A DNA stretch of 64,000 nucleotides from Pseudomonadota bacterium (GCA_016125375.1 WGLU01000008.1:124001-188000); one strand, 5' to 3'; positions 8,598-17,693 are shown, counted from the stretch's first letter. Numbers and translations: made by a program. The notes: generated by a model not told the origin, from the letters alone.

Positions 8598-8722
8598 AAC
8601 CTGTCAGTTAACTGTCCGACAGGAATTATAATACCTTCCTATAAACATGTACCTAAGCGTTTCCACACCTGTGGAACGTTTGGCGCATGTAAAGACAACG
8701 ATAAACATGAGGGTGGCGGCAC

Positions 8723-9157
8723 ATGTCAGGTACACAGGGCGTCGCGCTGGATTATCTAACCGAAGAAGAAGCAGCCGCGTGGTCTGCGCACGAGGAGTTT
8801 GCCGCTCTGGCGGAAACCTTCCTGCGCCGGTATCACCTGACACCTGCCTTCTTCGCCACACGTTTGGAGCCTGTGCGCGCCAAACCGCTGCAAGATATGC
8901 CGGACGCATCCCTGATTGTATTTATTGACCTTGCCGTATCCGCCATTCACGAGCTCCACCTGACACTGGACGAACTCGACGGCCGTAGCCGTGACAAGAT
9001 TCTCCGTGACGGGTTCGAGGGCAAGTTAATGGCCGCCTTGCGGACAGGTCAACTTTTTGACCATATCGCCCGCGCCCATGCGCAACTGGTAAAAGAAGCA
9101 GAGGAATTGGCAGCGGCCCAAGCCCAGCGGCGCGCACCAACACAAGAGGGGGAATAA
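8723..9157 (+). CDS. Hypothetical protein, alpha-helical
   Basis: 144 residues, predicted mostly helical and acidic, with no signal peptide or membrane segment. The C-terminus is Ala/Gln/Glu-rich and coiled-coil-like (AQLVKEAEELAAAQAQRR). I do not recognise a family. It has a GAGGGTGG Shine-Dalgarno and sits 3 bases upstream of the next gene, so the two form an operon. Confidence 0.55.
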   Translation: MSGTQGVALDYLTEEEAAAWSAHEEFAALAETFLRRYHLTPAFFATRLEPVRAKPLQDMPDASLIVFIDLAVSAIHELHLTLDELDGRSRDKILRDGFEGKLMAALRTGQLFDHIARAHAQLVKEAEELAAAQAQRRAPTQEGE

Positions 9158-9160
9158 ACC

Positions 9161-9592
9161 ATGACACACCGCCGTACCGAAACAGATCAACGCCGTGACG
9201 CCAACATGCGCGACCTGTATCAACGCATGATGGACACCCGCGCCGAAGGCCGTTTCAGCAGTGTGATTGCCCATGCACAGGGCGTGACCAAACAGATTGA
9301 GCAGACCTACCGCAAGAACGGCGTTCTGGACGGTAAGCATGGCGAGGCCGCCTTCCAGACCGTCATGGGCAAATACATGTCCAACGCCAGTCTGGACCCC
9401 GAATATCTGGACAGCAGCAGCCCCAAAGAAGCAGCCCGCTACCAGCACATGGTTTTTGATGCCGATGACAAGGGCCACCTGCGTGAAGAAATCGCCGAAC
9501 AGGCCAAGATTATCGAGCAGGACCAGCAACAAAGCCGTGGCGGAGGCGCCCGCGCCATCCCCGAACGTGTGGCCGCGGGTCCAGAACGCTGA
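9161..9592 (+). CDS. Hypothetical protein, charged and soluble
   Basis: 143 residues, highly charged, with a helix-rich N-terminal part (RRTETDQRRDANMRDLYQRMM) and a disordered Gly/Arg-rich C-terminus. There is no signal peptide. Its start follows GAGGGGG within the end of the preceding gene's transcript, and a terminator closes the pair. Function cannot be inferred. Confidence 0.55.
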   Translation: MTHRRTETDQRRDANMRDLYQRMMDTRAEGRFSSVIAHAQGVTKQIEQTYRKNGVLDGKHGEAAFQTVMGKYMSNASLDPEYLDSSSPKEAARYQHMVFDADDKGHLREEIAEQAKIIEQDQQQSRGGGARAIPERVAAGPER

Positions 9593-9608
9593 AAGGATGA
9601 TTAGGAGA

Positions 9609-9637
9609 AGCCGCCCTACGGGGCGGTTTTTCTTTTG
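9609..9637 (+). terminator. Intrinsic terminator
   Basis: The stem AGCCGCCC ... GGGGCGGTT is followed by a T-rich run. It closes the two-gene hypothetical operon. Confidence 0.8.
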
Positions 9638-9673
9638 TTTGTCAAACAGATATAAAACAGCTAGCCTAACAGA

Positions 9674-9946
9674 ATGGATCCTATTTCGCGCTTTTTTCTG
9701 TCACTGATCGAGGACGCAACCGTCGCCCTCGTCCTGTTTCTGTTCTGGTATATGGTGCTCCATTGGGTACACGACAGCGTGCGCGGCGCTTCCAAACGCA
9801 GCGACAGTACGTTCCTGCTGCTGCCTTTTGTTCTGGGGGGCGGCACTTTTGCGACCCTGTTCTGTCTGTATCTGTATTACGGCATCAAAAAAGCGGCCAC
9901 GGGTGGTTACCTCACGCCGTGGCCGCTGTCTTTCCTGACGGGCTGA
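9674..9946 (+). CDS. Small membrane protein, unknown function
   Basis: 90 residues with two hydrophobic helices (about 12-33 and 46-72) separated by a basic loop (HDSVRGASKRSDS). No motif was recognised and the Shine-Dalgarno is weak. It is convergent with, and directly abuts, the minus-strand gene at 9947. Confidence 0.45.
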   Translation: MDPISRFFLSLIEDATVALVLFLFWYMVLHWVHDSVRGASKRSDSTFLLLPFVLGGGTFATLFCLYLYYGIKKAATGGYLTPWPLSFLTG

Positions 9947-10576
9947 TCAACCGCGGTTGTGCAGCCTTTCCATCAAATCCACCTGTTCTTTAATCTGGCC
10001 AAGCACCGTGTCCGCTTTCTCACCGCACGCGCTTTGCAGGTTTTTCATTTCTCCCGACGCACCCATGAACGGATTGTTCTGACCGGCGCGCATCAGCACG
10101 TTGGTCATTGCCACATCCAGCACCGCGTCCTTGGCCTGCTCACACGCGTCAGACAGCACCTGTTCAGCATGGGCAGATTCTACCTGTACGAATGGCGCAC
10201 TGTAATTAGGGTCCAACTCCGGCCCGTTACTACCGCGCAGGCGGACCGTTTTCTGCTGTCTGGCAGCCGGCAGCTCTTTCAGCAGCTCCCCTGCGGTTTT
10301 TGCCATGCTCTCCACGGCGGCCATATCCAACGGGTTATTCTCATACGGGATTTTGGGCGGTGTCCCCTTCACCATGCCGTCCTTCGGCAGCAAAAGAACC
10401 CCCTCGGAGAAGTTGGCCGGTGTTTCCTTACGGCCTTCAAACTTAATCGCGTAGTCATCGACCAGTTTATAGGTCAACTCGCACGGTTTATCGCCACATA
10501 TCTGCTGCGCATCTTCAGCCGCCCATACAGGCAATGCAACAAGGGAAAGTGCAAAAACAGCCACCCAGGATTTCAT
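9947..10576 (-). CDS. Exported protein, unknown function
   Basis: 209 residues with a clear Sec signal peptide (MKSWVAVFALSLVALPVWAA, cleavage near residue 20). The mature part has four Cys: a close pair (QQICGDKPCEL), then DACEQ and SACGE, consistent with periplasmic disulphides. The middle is Pro-rich and the C-terminal half helical. I recognise no family. It is transcribed alone and diverges from thrS. Confidence 0.6.
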   Translation of the reverse strand: MKSWVAVFALSLVALPVWAAEDAQQICGDKPCELTYKLVDDYAIKFEGRKETPANFSEGVLLLPKDGMVKGTPPKIPYENNPLDMAAVESMAKTAGELLKELPAARQQKTVRLRGSNGPELDPNYSAPFVQVESAHAEQVLSDACEQAKDAVLDVAMTNVLMRAGQNNPFMGASGEMKNLQSACGEKADTVLGQIKEQVDLMERLHNRG

Positions 10577-10694
10577 CAGTTATTTTGCTCCGTTTTACCC
10601 GTATTCCCGCCGCGTTCTTGCGTCGCTTAGGGATTTATGGCGCCGCCCACAACGGCAGCGCAGCAAAAAACTGACGCACCGGGGCGGAATCCTG

Positions 10695-10723
10695 TTGCCA
10701 GCGGCGGCCTTTATCCCTACAGT
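10695..10723 (+). promoter_or_regulatory. Candidate sigma-70 promoter of thrS
   Basis: TTGCCA, a 17-base spacer and TACAGT lie 48 bases before the thrS start. The spacing is ideal and each box has 4-5 matches. Confidence 0.45.
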
Positions 10724-10770
10724 CAAGACCAAGTTGTGTGGTTTTCAACGTTAGATAAGGTACCCCTTCG

Positions 10771-12726
10771 ATGATTCGTATCACCCTGCCTGACAGCTCT
10801 GTTAAAGAATTCAACGCCGCCTCCGTGGATGGCGACGCCATTGCCGCCAGCATCGGCGAAGGCCTGCGCAAGGCCGCCATTGCCATGACCGTGGACGGCA
10901 AACTGGTTGACCTTAAAACCCCCATCACAAAGGATGCGGCCGTCAGCCTGATTACCGCACGCTCTGATGACGGGGTAGAAATCATCCGCCACTCCACCGC
11001 GCACATTCTGGCGCAGGCGGTCAAAGAGCTTTATCCCGACGCGCAGATTACCATCGGGCCGGTTATCGACGACGGTTTTTACTATGACGTGTCGTTCAAA
11101 AAAGCCATTTCCGATACAGACCTTGCCGCGATTGAAAAGCGCATGGAAGAGGTTGTCAGCCGTGACCTGCCCATCACCCGTGAAGTATGGAACCGCGACG
11201 ATGCGGTGAAATTCTTTAAGGCTCAGGGTGAGGCCTATAAGGCTGAAATCATCGGCGACCTGCCGGCGACCGAGGTTATTTCCGTTTACCGTCAGGGTGA
11301 CTTTGTCGACCTCTGCCGCGGCCCGCACCTGCCCAGCACGGGCAAGGCCGGTGTGTTCAAGCTGCTGAAAATCGCCGGTGCCTACTGGCGCGGCAACAGC
11401 GACAACGAAATGCTGACCCGCATTTACGGCACCGCATGGGCAGACAAAAAAGACCTCAAAGCCTACCTGACACGACTGGAAGAGGCCGAAAAACGCGACC
11501 ACCGCAAACTGGGCCGCGAGTTGGACCTGTTCCACCTGCAAGAAGAAGCACCGGGTCAGGTGTTCTGGCACCACAAGGGCTGGACGCTGTTCCTGGGCCT
11601 GCAGGAGTACATCCGCAGCAAGCTGGCCAAGCATGACTATCAGGAAGTGAACACCCCGCAATTGATTGACAGTGTGCTGTACAAAAAATCCGGCCACTGG
11701 GAGAAGTTCGGCACCGAAAACATGTTCATCGTCAAGGACGAGGAAAAAGAGCGTACCTACGCCATGAAGCCGATGAACTGCCCCTGCCACATCCAGATTT
11801 TCAATCAGGCGACTAAGTCGTACCGCGAACTGCCCCTGCGCATGAGCGAGTTTGGCACCTGCATGCGCAACGAGGCAACGGGCGCCCGCCACGGCATTAT
11901 GCGCGTCACCTCCATGACGCAGGACGACGCCCACATCTTCTGCACGCAGGAGCAGATTGAGGGCGAGGTTGTCAAACTCTGTAACCTGATTAAAGAGATT
12001 TATAACGAGTTCGGTTTTACCGACATGTTCGTTAAATTCTCCGACCGTCCGGAAATGCGCGTAGGTTCCGACACCGTTTGGGACCATGCCGAAGCGGCAC
12101 TCCGCAACGCTTGCGAAGCCGCCAAACTGCCGTGGAAACTCAACCCAGGCGAAGGCGCCTTCTACGGCCCCAAACTGGAGTTCGTCCTGCGCGACGCCAT
12201 TGGCCGTGACTGGCAATGCGGCACCGTACAGCTGGACTTTAACCTGCCTGTCCGCCTGGAAGCCTTCTATGTGGACGAGCATGGCGAGAAGAAAAACCCG
12301 GTCATGATTCACCGCGCGTTGTTGGGCAGCCTTGAGCGTTTTACCGGTATTCTGATCGAAAACTTTGCCGGTAACTTCCCGCTCTGGCTGGCACCGACCC
12401 AGCTGGTATTCTCGGGCATTACCGACAAGCAGAACGACCACGTCAAGGAACTGGTTGCCCAGTTCAAGGCGGCAGGTATCCGTGTTCAGGGTGACTTCCG
12501 TAACGAGAAGATCAACTACAAAATCCGCGAACACAGCCACCAGAAGGTGCCGTACATCGGCGTCATCGGTGACAAGGAAATTGCCGACGGCACCGTCACC
12601 GTCCGCCGTTTCGGATCAAACAACCAGACGACCATGACGGTCACGGCCTTCCTTGCCCAATTGCAGGATGAAATCCGTACCCGCGCTCTGCCCCAACCGG
12701 TCACAGGTGCAGAAAACGCGGCCTGA
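10771..12726 (+). CDS. thrS: Threonyl-tRNA synthetase
   Basis: 651 residues, the usual length for a bacterial ThrRS. In order there is an N-terminal TGS domain (~1-62), the editing domain with HSTAHIL and its partner site (CRGPHLPSTG near 183), the class II core, and a C-terminal anticodon-binding domain from ~540. The core carries the zinc/threonine site MNCPCHIQIF and the motif 2 region RNEATGARHGIMRVTSM. The enzyme charges tRNA-Thr in the cytoplasm. An AAGG Shine-Dalgarno lies within a short AAGG-TACC-CCTT inverted repeat before the ATG. The next gene is infC, the conserved thrS-infC neighbourhood. Confidence 0.97.
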   Translation: MIRITLPDSSVKEFNAASVDGDAIAASIGEGLRKAAIAMTVDGKLVDLKTPITKDAAVSLITARSDDGVEIIRHSTAHILAQAVKELYPDAQITIGPVIDDGFYYDVSFKKAISDTDLAAIEKRMEEVVSRDLPITREVWNRDDAVKFFKAQGEAYKAEIIGDLPATEVISVYRQGDFVDLCRGPHLPSTGKAGVFKLLKIAGAYWRGNSDNEMLTRIYGTAWADKKDLKAYLTRLEEAEKRDHRKLGRELDLFHLQEEAPGQVFWHHKGWTLFLGLQEYIRSKLAKHDYQEVNTPQLIDSVLYKKSGHWEKFGTENMFIVKDEEKERTYAMKPMNCPCHIQIFNQATKSYRELPLRMSEFGTCMRNEATGARHGIMRVTSMTQDDAHIFCTQEQIEGEVVKLCNLIKEIYNEFGFTDMFVKFSDRPEMRVGSDTVWDHAEAALRNACEAAKLPWKLNPGEGAFYGPKLEFVLRDAIGRDWQCGTVQLDFNLPVRLEAFYVDEHGEKKNPVMIHRALLGSLERFTGILIENFAGNFPLWLAPTQLVFSGITDKQNDHVKELVAQFKAAGIRVQGDFRNEKINYKIREHSHQKVPYIGVIGDKEIADGTVTVRRFGSNNQTTMTVTAFLAQLQDEIRTRALPQPVTGAENAA

Positions 12727-12748
12727 GCACACCCTTATAGGCAAAATT

Positions 12749-12787
12749 GTTGCCGTACGACGCGAAACACTTGCAAAGTGCGGCAAC
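12749..12787 (+). promoter_or_regulatory. Nested inverted repeats in the infC leader
   Basis: An outer 7-base pair of arms, GTTGCCG (12749-12755) and CGGCAAC (12781-12787), encloses an inner hairpin CACTT-GCA-AAGTG (12768-12780). There is no T run, so this is not an obvious terminator. It lies between the thrS stop and infC and could be a processing or regulatory element. Confidence 0.4.
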
Positions 12788-12842
12788 ATTCGCCATGAAT
12801 AGGGGACAGTTTTATTAAGTTAAACCATTAAAGGGTAAACCG

Positions 12843-13406
12843 ATCACTTCCATGCCTACGGGCCGCGGCAATCCCCGCGGCGGACGCCAGCAAGACAGCA
12901 CACGTATCAACGGCCTGATTACCACAGACCCTATCCGCCTTATTGACGAAGAAGGCAACCAGATTGGCGTCGTTCCCCTGCGCGAGGCCCTGCGCCGCGC
13001 AGAAGTCGCCGAGCTGGATCTGGTGGAAATCTCCCCGAATGCCGAACCTCCGGTCTGCAAAATCCTCGACTACGGTAAATACCGCTTCCAACAACAGAAA
13101 AAAGCGTCGGAAGCCCGCAAGAACCAGGTTACCGTTACGGTAAAAGAAATTACCATGCGCCCCCGCACGGAAGAGCATGACTATCAAGTCAAGCTCAAGA
13201 AAATGCGGGAATTTCTGGCCAAGGGTGACAAACTCAAGGTCACCATCCGATTCCGCGGCCGCGAGCTCGCGCACCAGGAAATGGGGATGGAAATGATGGC
13301 CCGCATCGAGCAGGATCTGGCCGATATCGGCAAGGTAGACCAACGCCCGCGTATCGAAGGGCGTAACATGGGGATGATGCTTTCTCCTCTGGTCGCCAAA
13401 AAATAG
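12843..13406 (+). CDS. infC: Translation initiation factor IF-3, probable AUC start
   Basis: IF-3 of ordinary length (184-187 residues): N-terminal domain with INGLITTDPIRLID, the DLVEISPNAEPPVCKILDYGKYRF linker and the C-terminal KITIRFRGRE-like domain. IF-3 binds 30S subunits and rejects non-standard start codons. The first ATG is at 12852, but the only Shine-Dalgarno (AAAGGG, 12830-12835) is 16 bases from it. The in-frame ATC at 12843 is 7 bases from that site. infC genes elsewhere use AUU/AUC starts for autoregulation, so I placed the start at the ATC; if that is wrong, the CDS is 12852-13406. rpmI and rplT do not follow. Confidence 0.93.
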   Translation: MTSMPTGRGNPRGGRQQDSTRINGLITTDPIRLIDEEGNQIGVVPLREALRRAEVAELDLVEISPNAEPPVCKILDYGKYRFQQQKKASEARKNQVTVTVKEITMRPRTEEHDYQVKLKKMREFLAKGDKLKVTIRFRGRELAHQEMGMEMMARIEQDLADIGKVDQRPRIEGRNMGMMLSPLVAKK

Positions 13407-13421
13407 GATACTCCTCGTATG

Positions 13422-13451
13422 AACAGGCACCTCTCAGGTGCCTGTTTTTTT
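13422..13451 (+). terminator. Intrinsic terminator of infC
   Basis: CAGGCACCT ... AGGTGCCTG followed by a run of seven T residues. It overlaps the 3' end of the convergent gene at 13434. Confidence 0.88.
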
Positions 13452-13892
13452 GCGGTCGGCTACCGCAAACTCCCGGAACTCCTGCACCATATTCATCAGC
13501 GAGCCCTCGTCCGCTTTGGCATCCACACGGCGCATGGCTTTACCAACGTTGATTTCTGCCACATCCGGCGCGCCGAAAAGATCGGCCGCGTTTTCCACCT
13601 TGGGCGTGCAGTAAATCTGTTTATGTTCGCCCTCACCTTGAATCACGCACACAATATCGTAGTGGGCCAAATGGCGCTCATCCACCTCCGCCAAATCAAC
13701 CGGAAACCGGAACGCGTTCGCAAGCGGCGGCAGCTCGGGCGCCTCGCCCGTCATGCCGACCCCGTTCGGTGTGCCCAGTACAATCCGGCATCCGCCGTGC
13801 TGGAATGCCTTGTAAAGACGGGCAATAAAATCCTGGAAATTATCACCCTCCAACCCGTCGGAGGACAGAATCGCTAAGAATACACTAACCAT
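13434..13892 (-). CDS. Hypothetical soluble protein
   Basis: About 152 residues beginning MVSVFLAILSSDGLEG. A beta-alpha-beta-like start is followed by RIVLGTPNGVGM and a second mixed domain with YDIVCVIQGEGEHKQIYC. No catalytic motif was recognised. The start is uncertain: in-frame ATGs at 13952 and 13943 exist, the latter with AAAGGG ten bases upstream, but the intervening stretch is AT-rich and unlike coding sequence here. I therefore took the internal ATG, which is preceded by TTGAGG. The gene overlaps the infC terminator at its end. Confidence 0.5.
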   Translation of the reverse strand: MVSVFLAILSSDGLEGDNFQDFIARLYKAFQHGGCRIVLGTPNGVGMTGEAPELPPLANAFRFPVDLAEVDERHLAHYDIVCVIQGEGEHKQIYCTPKVENAADLFGAPDVAEINVGKAMRRVDAKADEGSLMNMVQEFREFAVADRKKTGT

Positions 13893-14017
13893 CGCCTCAA
13901 CCTTAAATTGGTGTTTTAATTTAATGTCGGGCCTTTCAGTCATTGTCACCATGCCCTTTATGACACATGGTCATGTTTACTTTATGGTTATAGGCACCAT
14001 ACGGACGTCGCCTTTTG

Positions 14018-14046
14018 TTGCAATAGCGCGGTAAGCTCATTAAGAT
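14018..14046 (+). promoter_or_regulatory. Candidate sigma-70 promoter of motAB
   Basis: TTGCAA, a 17-base spacer and TAAGAT lie 69 bases before motA. I saw no convincing flagellar sigma-28 site in the same interval. Confidence 0.4.
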
Positions 14047-14115
14047 AAAGCGGTGCTACCCTGCAGTAGCGCTAAAAAGTTGGCAAAATAACGAAAAAAG
14101 AGCCCGCAACCGACC

Positions 14116-14976
14116 ATGCTATTCATTCTCGGCGCCGTCATTGTATTCGCCTGCGTTTTTGCCAGTTATGTAGCCGCAGGCGGCCACCTTGGCGTGCTTT
14201 GGCAGCCTTTCGAGTTCATTATTATCGGCGGTGCGGCGCTCGGCGCGTTTGTTATTGCCAACCCGGGCGAGGTTCTTAAAAAGACCGGTAAGGGCTTCAA
14301 GCACCTGCTCAAAGGTCAAAAGATCAAAAAAGCCGACTATCTGGAACTGCTCACCCTCATGTTCGTGGTTTTTAAAACTGCCCGGACAAAGGGTATGTTG
14401 GCCCTCGAATCACACATCGAGAACCCGCACGAGAGTACGATTTTCAACAAGTTCCCCAAATTTTCGCATAACCACGAAGCGCTGGACTTTTTCTGCGACT
14501 ACCTGCGCCTGCTGACCATGGGTACCAACGATGTACACCAGCTCGAAGACTTGATGAACGAGGAGCTGGAATCCCACCACAACGAAACACATCAGGTTTC
14601 CGGCGCTATCCAAACGATGGCAGACGGTTTTCCGGCACTGGGTATCGTGGCAGCGGTGCTGGGGGTAATTCACACCATGGGTTCGATTACCGAACCGCCG
14701 GAGATTCTGGGTAAAATGATTGGCGGCGCGCTGGTGGGTACATTCTTCGGTGTGTTCGTATCTTACGGCTTTGTTGCGCCTATCGCCTCGTCGCTGGGGA
14801 ATATTTATGGCGAAGAAGGCCGCTACTTCCACTGTATGAAGGCAGGCATCAAAGCCTTTGTTGAAGGCCACCCGCCTTCTGTTGCCGTTGAGTTTGCCCG
14901 TAAAGGTATTTTCCACGTCTTCCGACCGTCGTTCTACGAACTGGAGGAAGCGGTCAACAATGTACAGATAGAGTAG
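14116..14976 (+). CDS. motA: Flagellar stator protein MotA
   Basis: 286 residues with four membrane helices (two near the N-terminus, two at ~175-225) and a large cytoplasmic loop with the charged residues that contact FliG. Diagnostic stretches are FIIIGGAALGAFVIANP, FPALGIVAAVLGVIHTMG and GKMIGGALVGTFFGVFVSYG. MotA and MotB form the inner-membrane ion channel that powers flagellar rotation. Length and sequence type fit the lateral/alphaproteobacterial MotA. It is followed by motB after 7 bases. Confidence 0.95.
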   Translation: MLFILGAVIVFACVFASYVAAGGHLGVLWQPFEFIIIGGAALGAFVIANPGEVLKKTGKGFKHLLKGQKIKKADYLELLTLMFVVFKTARTKGMLALESHIENPHESTIFNKFPKFSHNHEALDFFCDYLRLLTMGTNDVHQLEDLMNEELESHHNETHQVSGAIQTMADGFPALGIVAAVLGVIHTMGSITEPPEILGKMIGGALVGTFFGVFVSYGFVAPIASSLGNIYGEEGRYFHCMKAGIKAFVEGHPPSVAVEFARKGIFHVFRPSFYELEEAVNNVQIE

Positions 14977-14983
14977 TAGCCGC

Positions 14984-15922
14984 ATGGCCGAAGCCAAGGA
15001 AGGTGGAGCCCCTCTACACGGCGGCACAACCATCATCAAAAAAATCAAGAAGGGCGGTGGCCACGGCCACCATGGCGGCGCATGGAAAGTTGCCTACGCT
15101 GACTTCGTTACTGCGATGATGGCCTTCTTCCTGCTGCTGTGGCTCCTGAACGTCACCACCAAAGAGCAGAAGCAGGGTATTGCGGAATATTTCTCCCCCA
15201 AAGAGACCATCTCTGTCGCCAAGGCAGGTTCCGGCGAGGGTGTTATGGGCGGCCAAACCCCCGACCATGAGCAGTCCATCAGCCAGTCTGCCGTTCCTTT
15301 TGACATGATTGTCACCAACCCTACCGCGGGTGACGCCGATAAAGAAGGACAGGAAAAATACGCCGAAAAAGGTCAGGCCGAGTTCAGTGAAGAGCAACTG
15401 GATGAAGTAACAAAAGAGGCCATCGCTGCCGACGTTGAGGAAAAAGAGTTCCAGTCCGCCGAGGACGAGCTTAAACAGGCCATGCAAAAGGTGCCGGAAC
15501 TTCTGCAACTGCAGGACAGTCTGCTCATCGACCGCACGCCGGAAGGTCTGCGCATCCAACTGGTTGACCAGGAACAACGTAGTATGTTTAACAGCGGTTC
15601 TGCCGATATGGAACCCTACGCCAAACAGCTGATTGCCACCGTCACCAAAGTCATCGCCAAAATGCCGAACAAGATTGCCGTTGCTGGTCATACAGACGCA
15701 ACACCCTACCGTGCAGGTGCGACATACACCAACTGGGAACTGTCCGCCGACCGCGCAAACGCCTGCCGCCGCGAGCTGCTTGCCAACGGCCTGCCGCCGG
15801 AGCGCATTGCCCGTGTTTCCGGCCGTGCCGACCGCGAACTGCTGATGGCAGACGACCCCAAATCGCCCCGCAACCGCCGCATCAGCATCCTGCTGTTGCG
15901 TGAGCACAAGGCAAAACCCTGA
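14984..15922 (+). CDS. motB: Flagellar stator protein MotB
   Basis: 312 residues. After a His/Gly-rich cytoplasmic start comes the single membrane helix WKVAYADFVTAMMAFFLLLW, with the proton-carrying Asp in YADFVTAMM. A periplasmic acidic linker of ~110 residues follows. The C-terminal OmpA-like domain binds peptidoglycan (VAGHTDATPYRAG, NWELSADRANACRRELLANG, RVSGRADREL). Its linker is unusually rich in Glu/Asp. It is the second gene of the motAB operon and ends at an AT-rich terminator. Confidence 0.95.
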   Translation: MAEAKEGGAPLHGGTTIIKKIKKGGGHGHHGGAWKVAYADFVTAMMAFFLLLWLLNVTTKEQKQGIAEYFSPKETISVAKAGSGEGVMGGQTPDHEQSISQSAVPFDMIVTNPTAGDADKEGQEKYAEKGQAEFSEEQLDEVTKEAIAADVEEKEFQSAEDELKQAMQKVPELLQLQDSLLIDRTPEGLRIQLVDQEQRSMFNSGSADMEPYAKQLIATVTKVIAKMPNKIAVAGHTDATPYRAGATYTNWELSADRANACRRELLANGLPPERIARVSGRADRELLMADDPKSPRNRRISILLLREHKAKP

Positions 15923-15944
15923 GAAAATTAAGATTTTCTCTTTT
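15921..15944 (+). terminator. AT-rich terminator after motB
   Basis: A perfect 8-base inverted repeat, GAGAAAAT-TAAG-ATTTTCTC, is followed by TTTT and begins inside the motB stop codon. Confidence 0.55.
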
Positions 15945-15987
15945 CATTGCACATAAATCAGGCAAGAATAAAAATAAAATCCTGAAT

Positions 15988-17673
15988 ATGTGCGGGCATT
16001 ATCGCTTATTCCTTATTGTTTTGAGTATGTTGGCAACATTGCCAACCTTTGCGTTTGCCCAAACGCCGCGCACACCCGGCAGTGCCGACCCGGGCCGGAT
16101 AGACCGCCGTTTGCAGGAGGCTCCCCAGTCGGTGCCGACAGAATCCCTGCTGCCCCGTTCCCCCCTGCCCGAACAAACCCTGCCCAAAGGCGCCGCCGGA
16201 GTTACATTTACGCTGGAGACGCTGGATATTGTCGGTGCCACCCAACTTACCGCTGCGGATATCAACAACAAGGCTGGCCACCTGTTGGGTCAGCAGGTCA
16301 AGCTAGGGGATATTGTCCGCATCGCTGCCGAGCTGACCAGAATTTACCACAGCCGCGGATATACCTTCAGCAGGGTCATTCTGCCCGAACAGGACATCCA
16401 TAACGGCCGCGTTGTCCTGAAGGCTGTGGAAGGATACATCAGTCAGGTTGCTACAGAGGGCACCTACGCCGATCACCCCTTCCTGCTGGCTGCAGCCGCA
16501 CGGTTAAAAGAGCTCAAGCCCCTTCACGGCCCGACACTGGAACATGAGCTGCTGCTCCTGCGCAGCATCCCCGGGCTGGATGTCCGTACCGTACTGGATG
16601 CGGATACCGCCGCAGGACCCGGCGCCCTTAAGCTCACATTCAAAACCAGCACCTCAACCCCCATAACGGTCGCTGCATTCGACACCTACGGCTCACGCTT
16701 TGCCGGCCCCGCCCAGGCCAGCCTGCTCCACGTACAACCGGGCAGTTACCACGCACCGGGTAAAACAGAAGTTCTCTTTTCCTCCGCCGTACCGCAGGAC
16801 GAAATGGTCTTTGCCAGCATAACCCACAGCCGCCTGATGACGGATAGTGGCGGTGTCATGGATATGCGTCTGATGGCAAATGCCATAGAACCGGGTCATA
16901 GTCTGGAGTCTTTTGATATTTTCAGCCGCGCCCAAAGTGCCTCCGTTATGTGGCACCAACCCGTTTACCTGCAACGCGCACGCAGTGTTTCCGCCTTTGC
17001 GGGACTGGATATTCTGGACACCCGCAGTAAATTCAGCGGCGGCACCCTGTATAATGACCGGCTTCGGGTCATCCGTGCCGGTTGGAGCCTGCAAAACAAC
17101 AGTTTCCGCAACAGCAGCCAGCTGGCCACGTTTACCGTCAGTCAGGGGATCAACCTCTGGAACAGCTCCCGCGGGGGCAGCACCAACCTGTCCCGGGCAG
17201 ACGGCAGCGGCCTGTTTACAAAAGTGGAGCTCCAGACCGAACACGTTCAGTACCTGACAGAGGATGTGACACTGGCGGCCAATCTGAACGGCCAATATGC
17301 TTTCCGTGGCCTGCTCTCGTCGGAAGAAATCGGCTTCGGCGGCTCCCGTATGGGCCGCGCCTATGACTCGGCCGAATTTTCCGGCGATAGCGGCATCACC
17401 GGCAGCCTGGAAACCCGTTGGGACATCGGCCAGTGGGGTAAAACAACTGTCGTTCCGTACGCATTTGTCGATGCGGCAAAACTCTGGGAACGCGACGGTA
17501 GCCTGCGTGATGCTTTTGCGGCTTCGGCCGGCGCAGGTGTGCGCCTGTTCAGCGCCGACCGGATGAACATCAACCTCAGCATGGCCGTACCGATAAATCG
17601 CCCGAAGGGGGCGCCCAAACTCGGCAATGGCAAGTCACCAAACGTATACATTGGCATGCAGTTCAAGCTGTAG
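15988..17673 (+). CDS. Two-partner secretion transporter TpsB (ShlB/FhaC/HecB family)
   Basis: 561 residues: signal peptide (to ~AFA-Q, residue 25), a Pro-rich linker and a POTRA_2 domain (~70-145, with RIYHSRGYTFSRVILPEQDIHNGRVVLKAVEGYI). A C-terminal 16-strand barrel domain ends in a Phe/Leu outer-membrane terminus (IGMQFKL). TpsB proteins sit in the outer membrane, recognise the N-terminal TPS domain of their partner and export it. The partner is the large gene 33 bases downstream. A TTGCAC box (15947-15952) shared with the tpsA upstream region may belong to its promoter. Confidence 0.9.
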   Translation: MCGHYRLFLIVLSMLATLPTFAFAQTPRTPGSADPGRIDRRLQEAPQSVPTESLLPRSPLPEQTLPKGAAGVTFTLETLDIVGATQLTAADINNKAGHLLGQQVKLGDIVRIAAELTRIYHSRGYTFSRVILPEQDIHNGRVVLKAVEGYISQVATEGTYADHPFLLAAAARLKELKPLHGPTLEHELLLLRSIPGLDVRTVLDADTAAGPGALKLTFKTSTSTPITVAAFDTYGSRFAGPAQASLLHVQPGSYHAPGKTEVLFSSAVPQDEMVFASITHSRLMTDSGGVMDMRLMANAIEPGHSLESFDIFSRAQSASVMWHQPVYLQRARSVSAFAGLDILDTRSKFSGGTLYNDRLRVIRAGWSLQNNSFRNSSQLATFTVSQGINLWNSSRGGSTNLSRADGSGLFTKVELQTEHVQYLTEDVTLAANLNGQYAFRGLLSSEEIGFGGSRMGRAYDSAEFSGDSGITGSLETRWDIGQWGKTTVVPYAFVDAAKLWERDGSLRDAFAASAGAGVRLFSADRMNINLSMAVPINRPKGAPKLGNGKSPNVYIGMQFKL

Positions 17674-17693
17674 CCTTGTGTTTGGCAGATTTA

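Noticed and set aside
10723-12540. Long open frame (605 codons) on the minus strand opposite thrS
   Set aside because: It mirrors thrS codon bias, has no ribosome site and no recognisable protein; thrS is certain.
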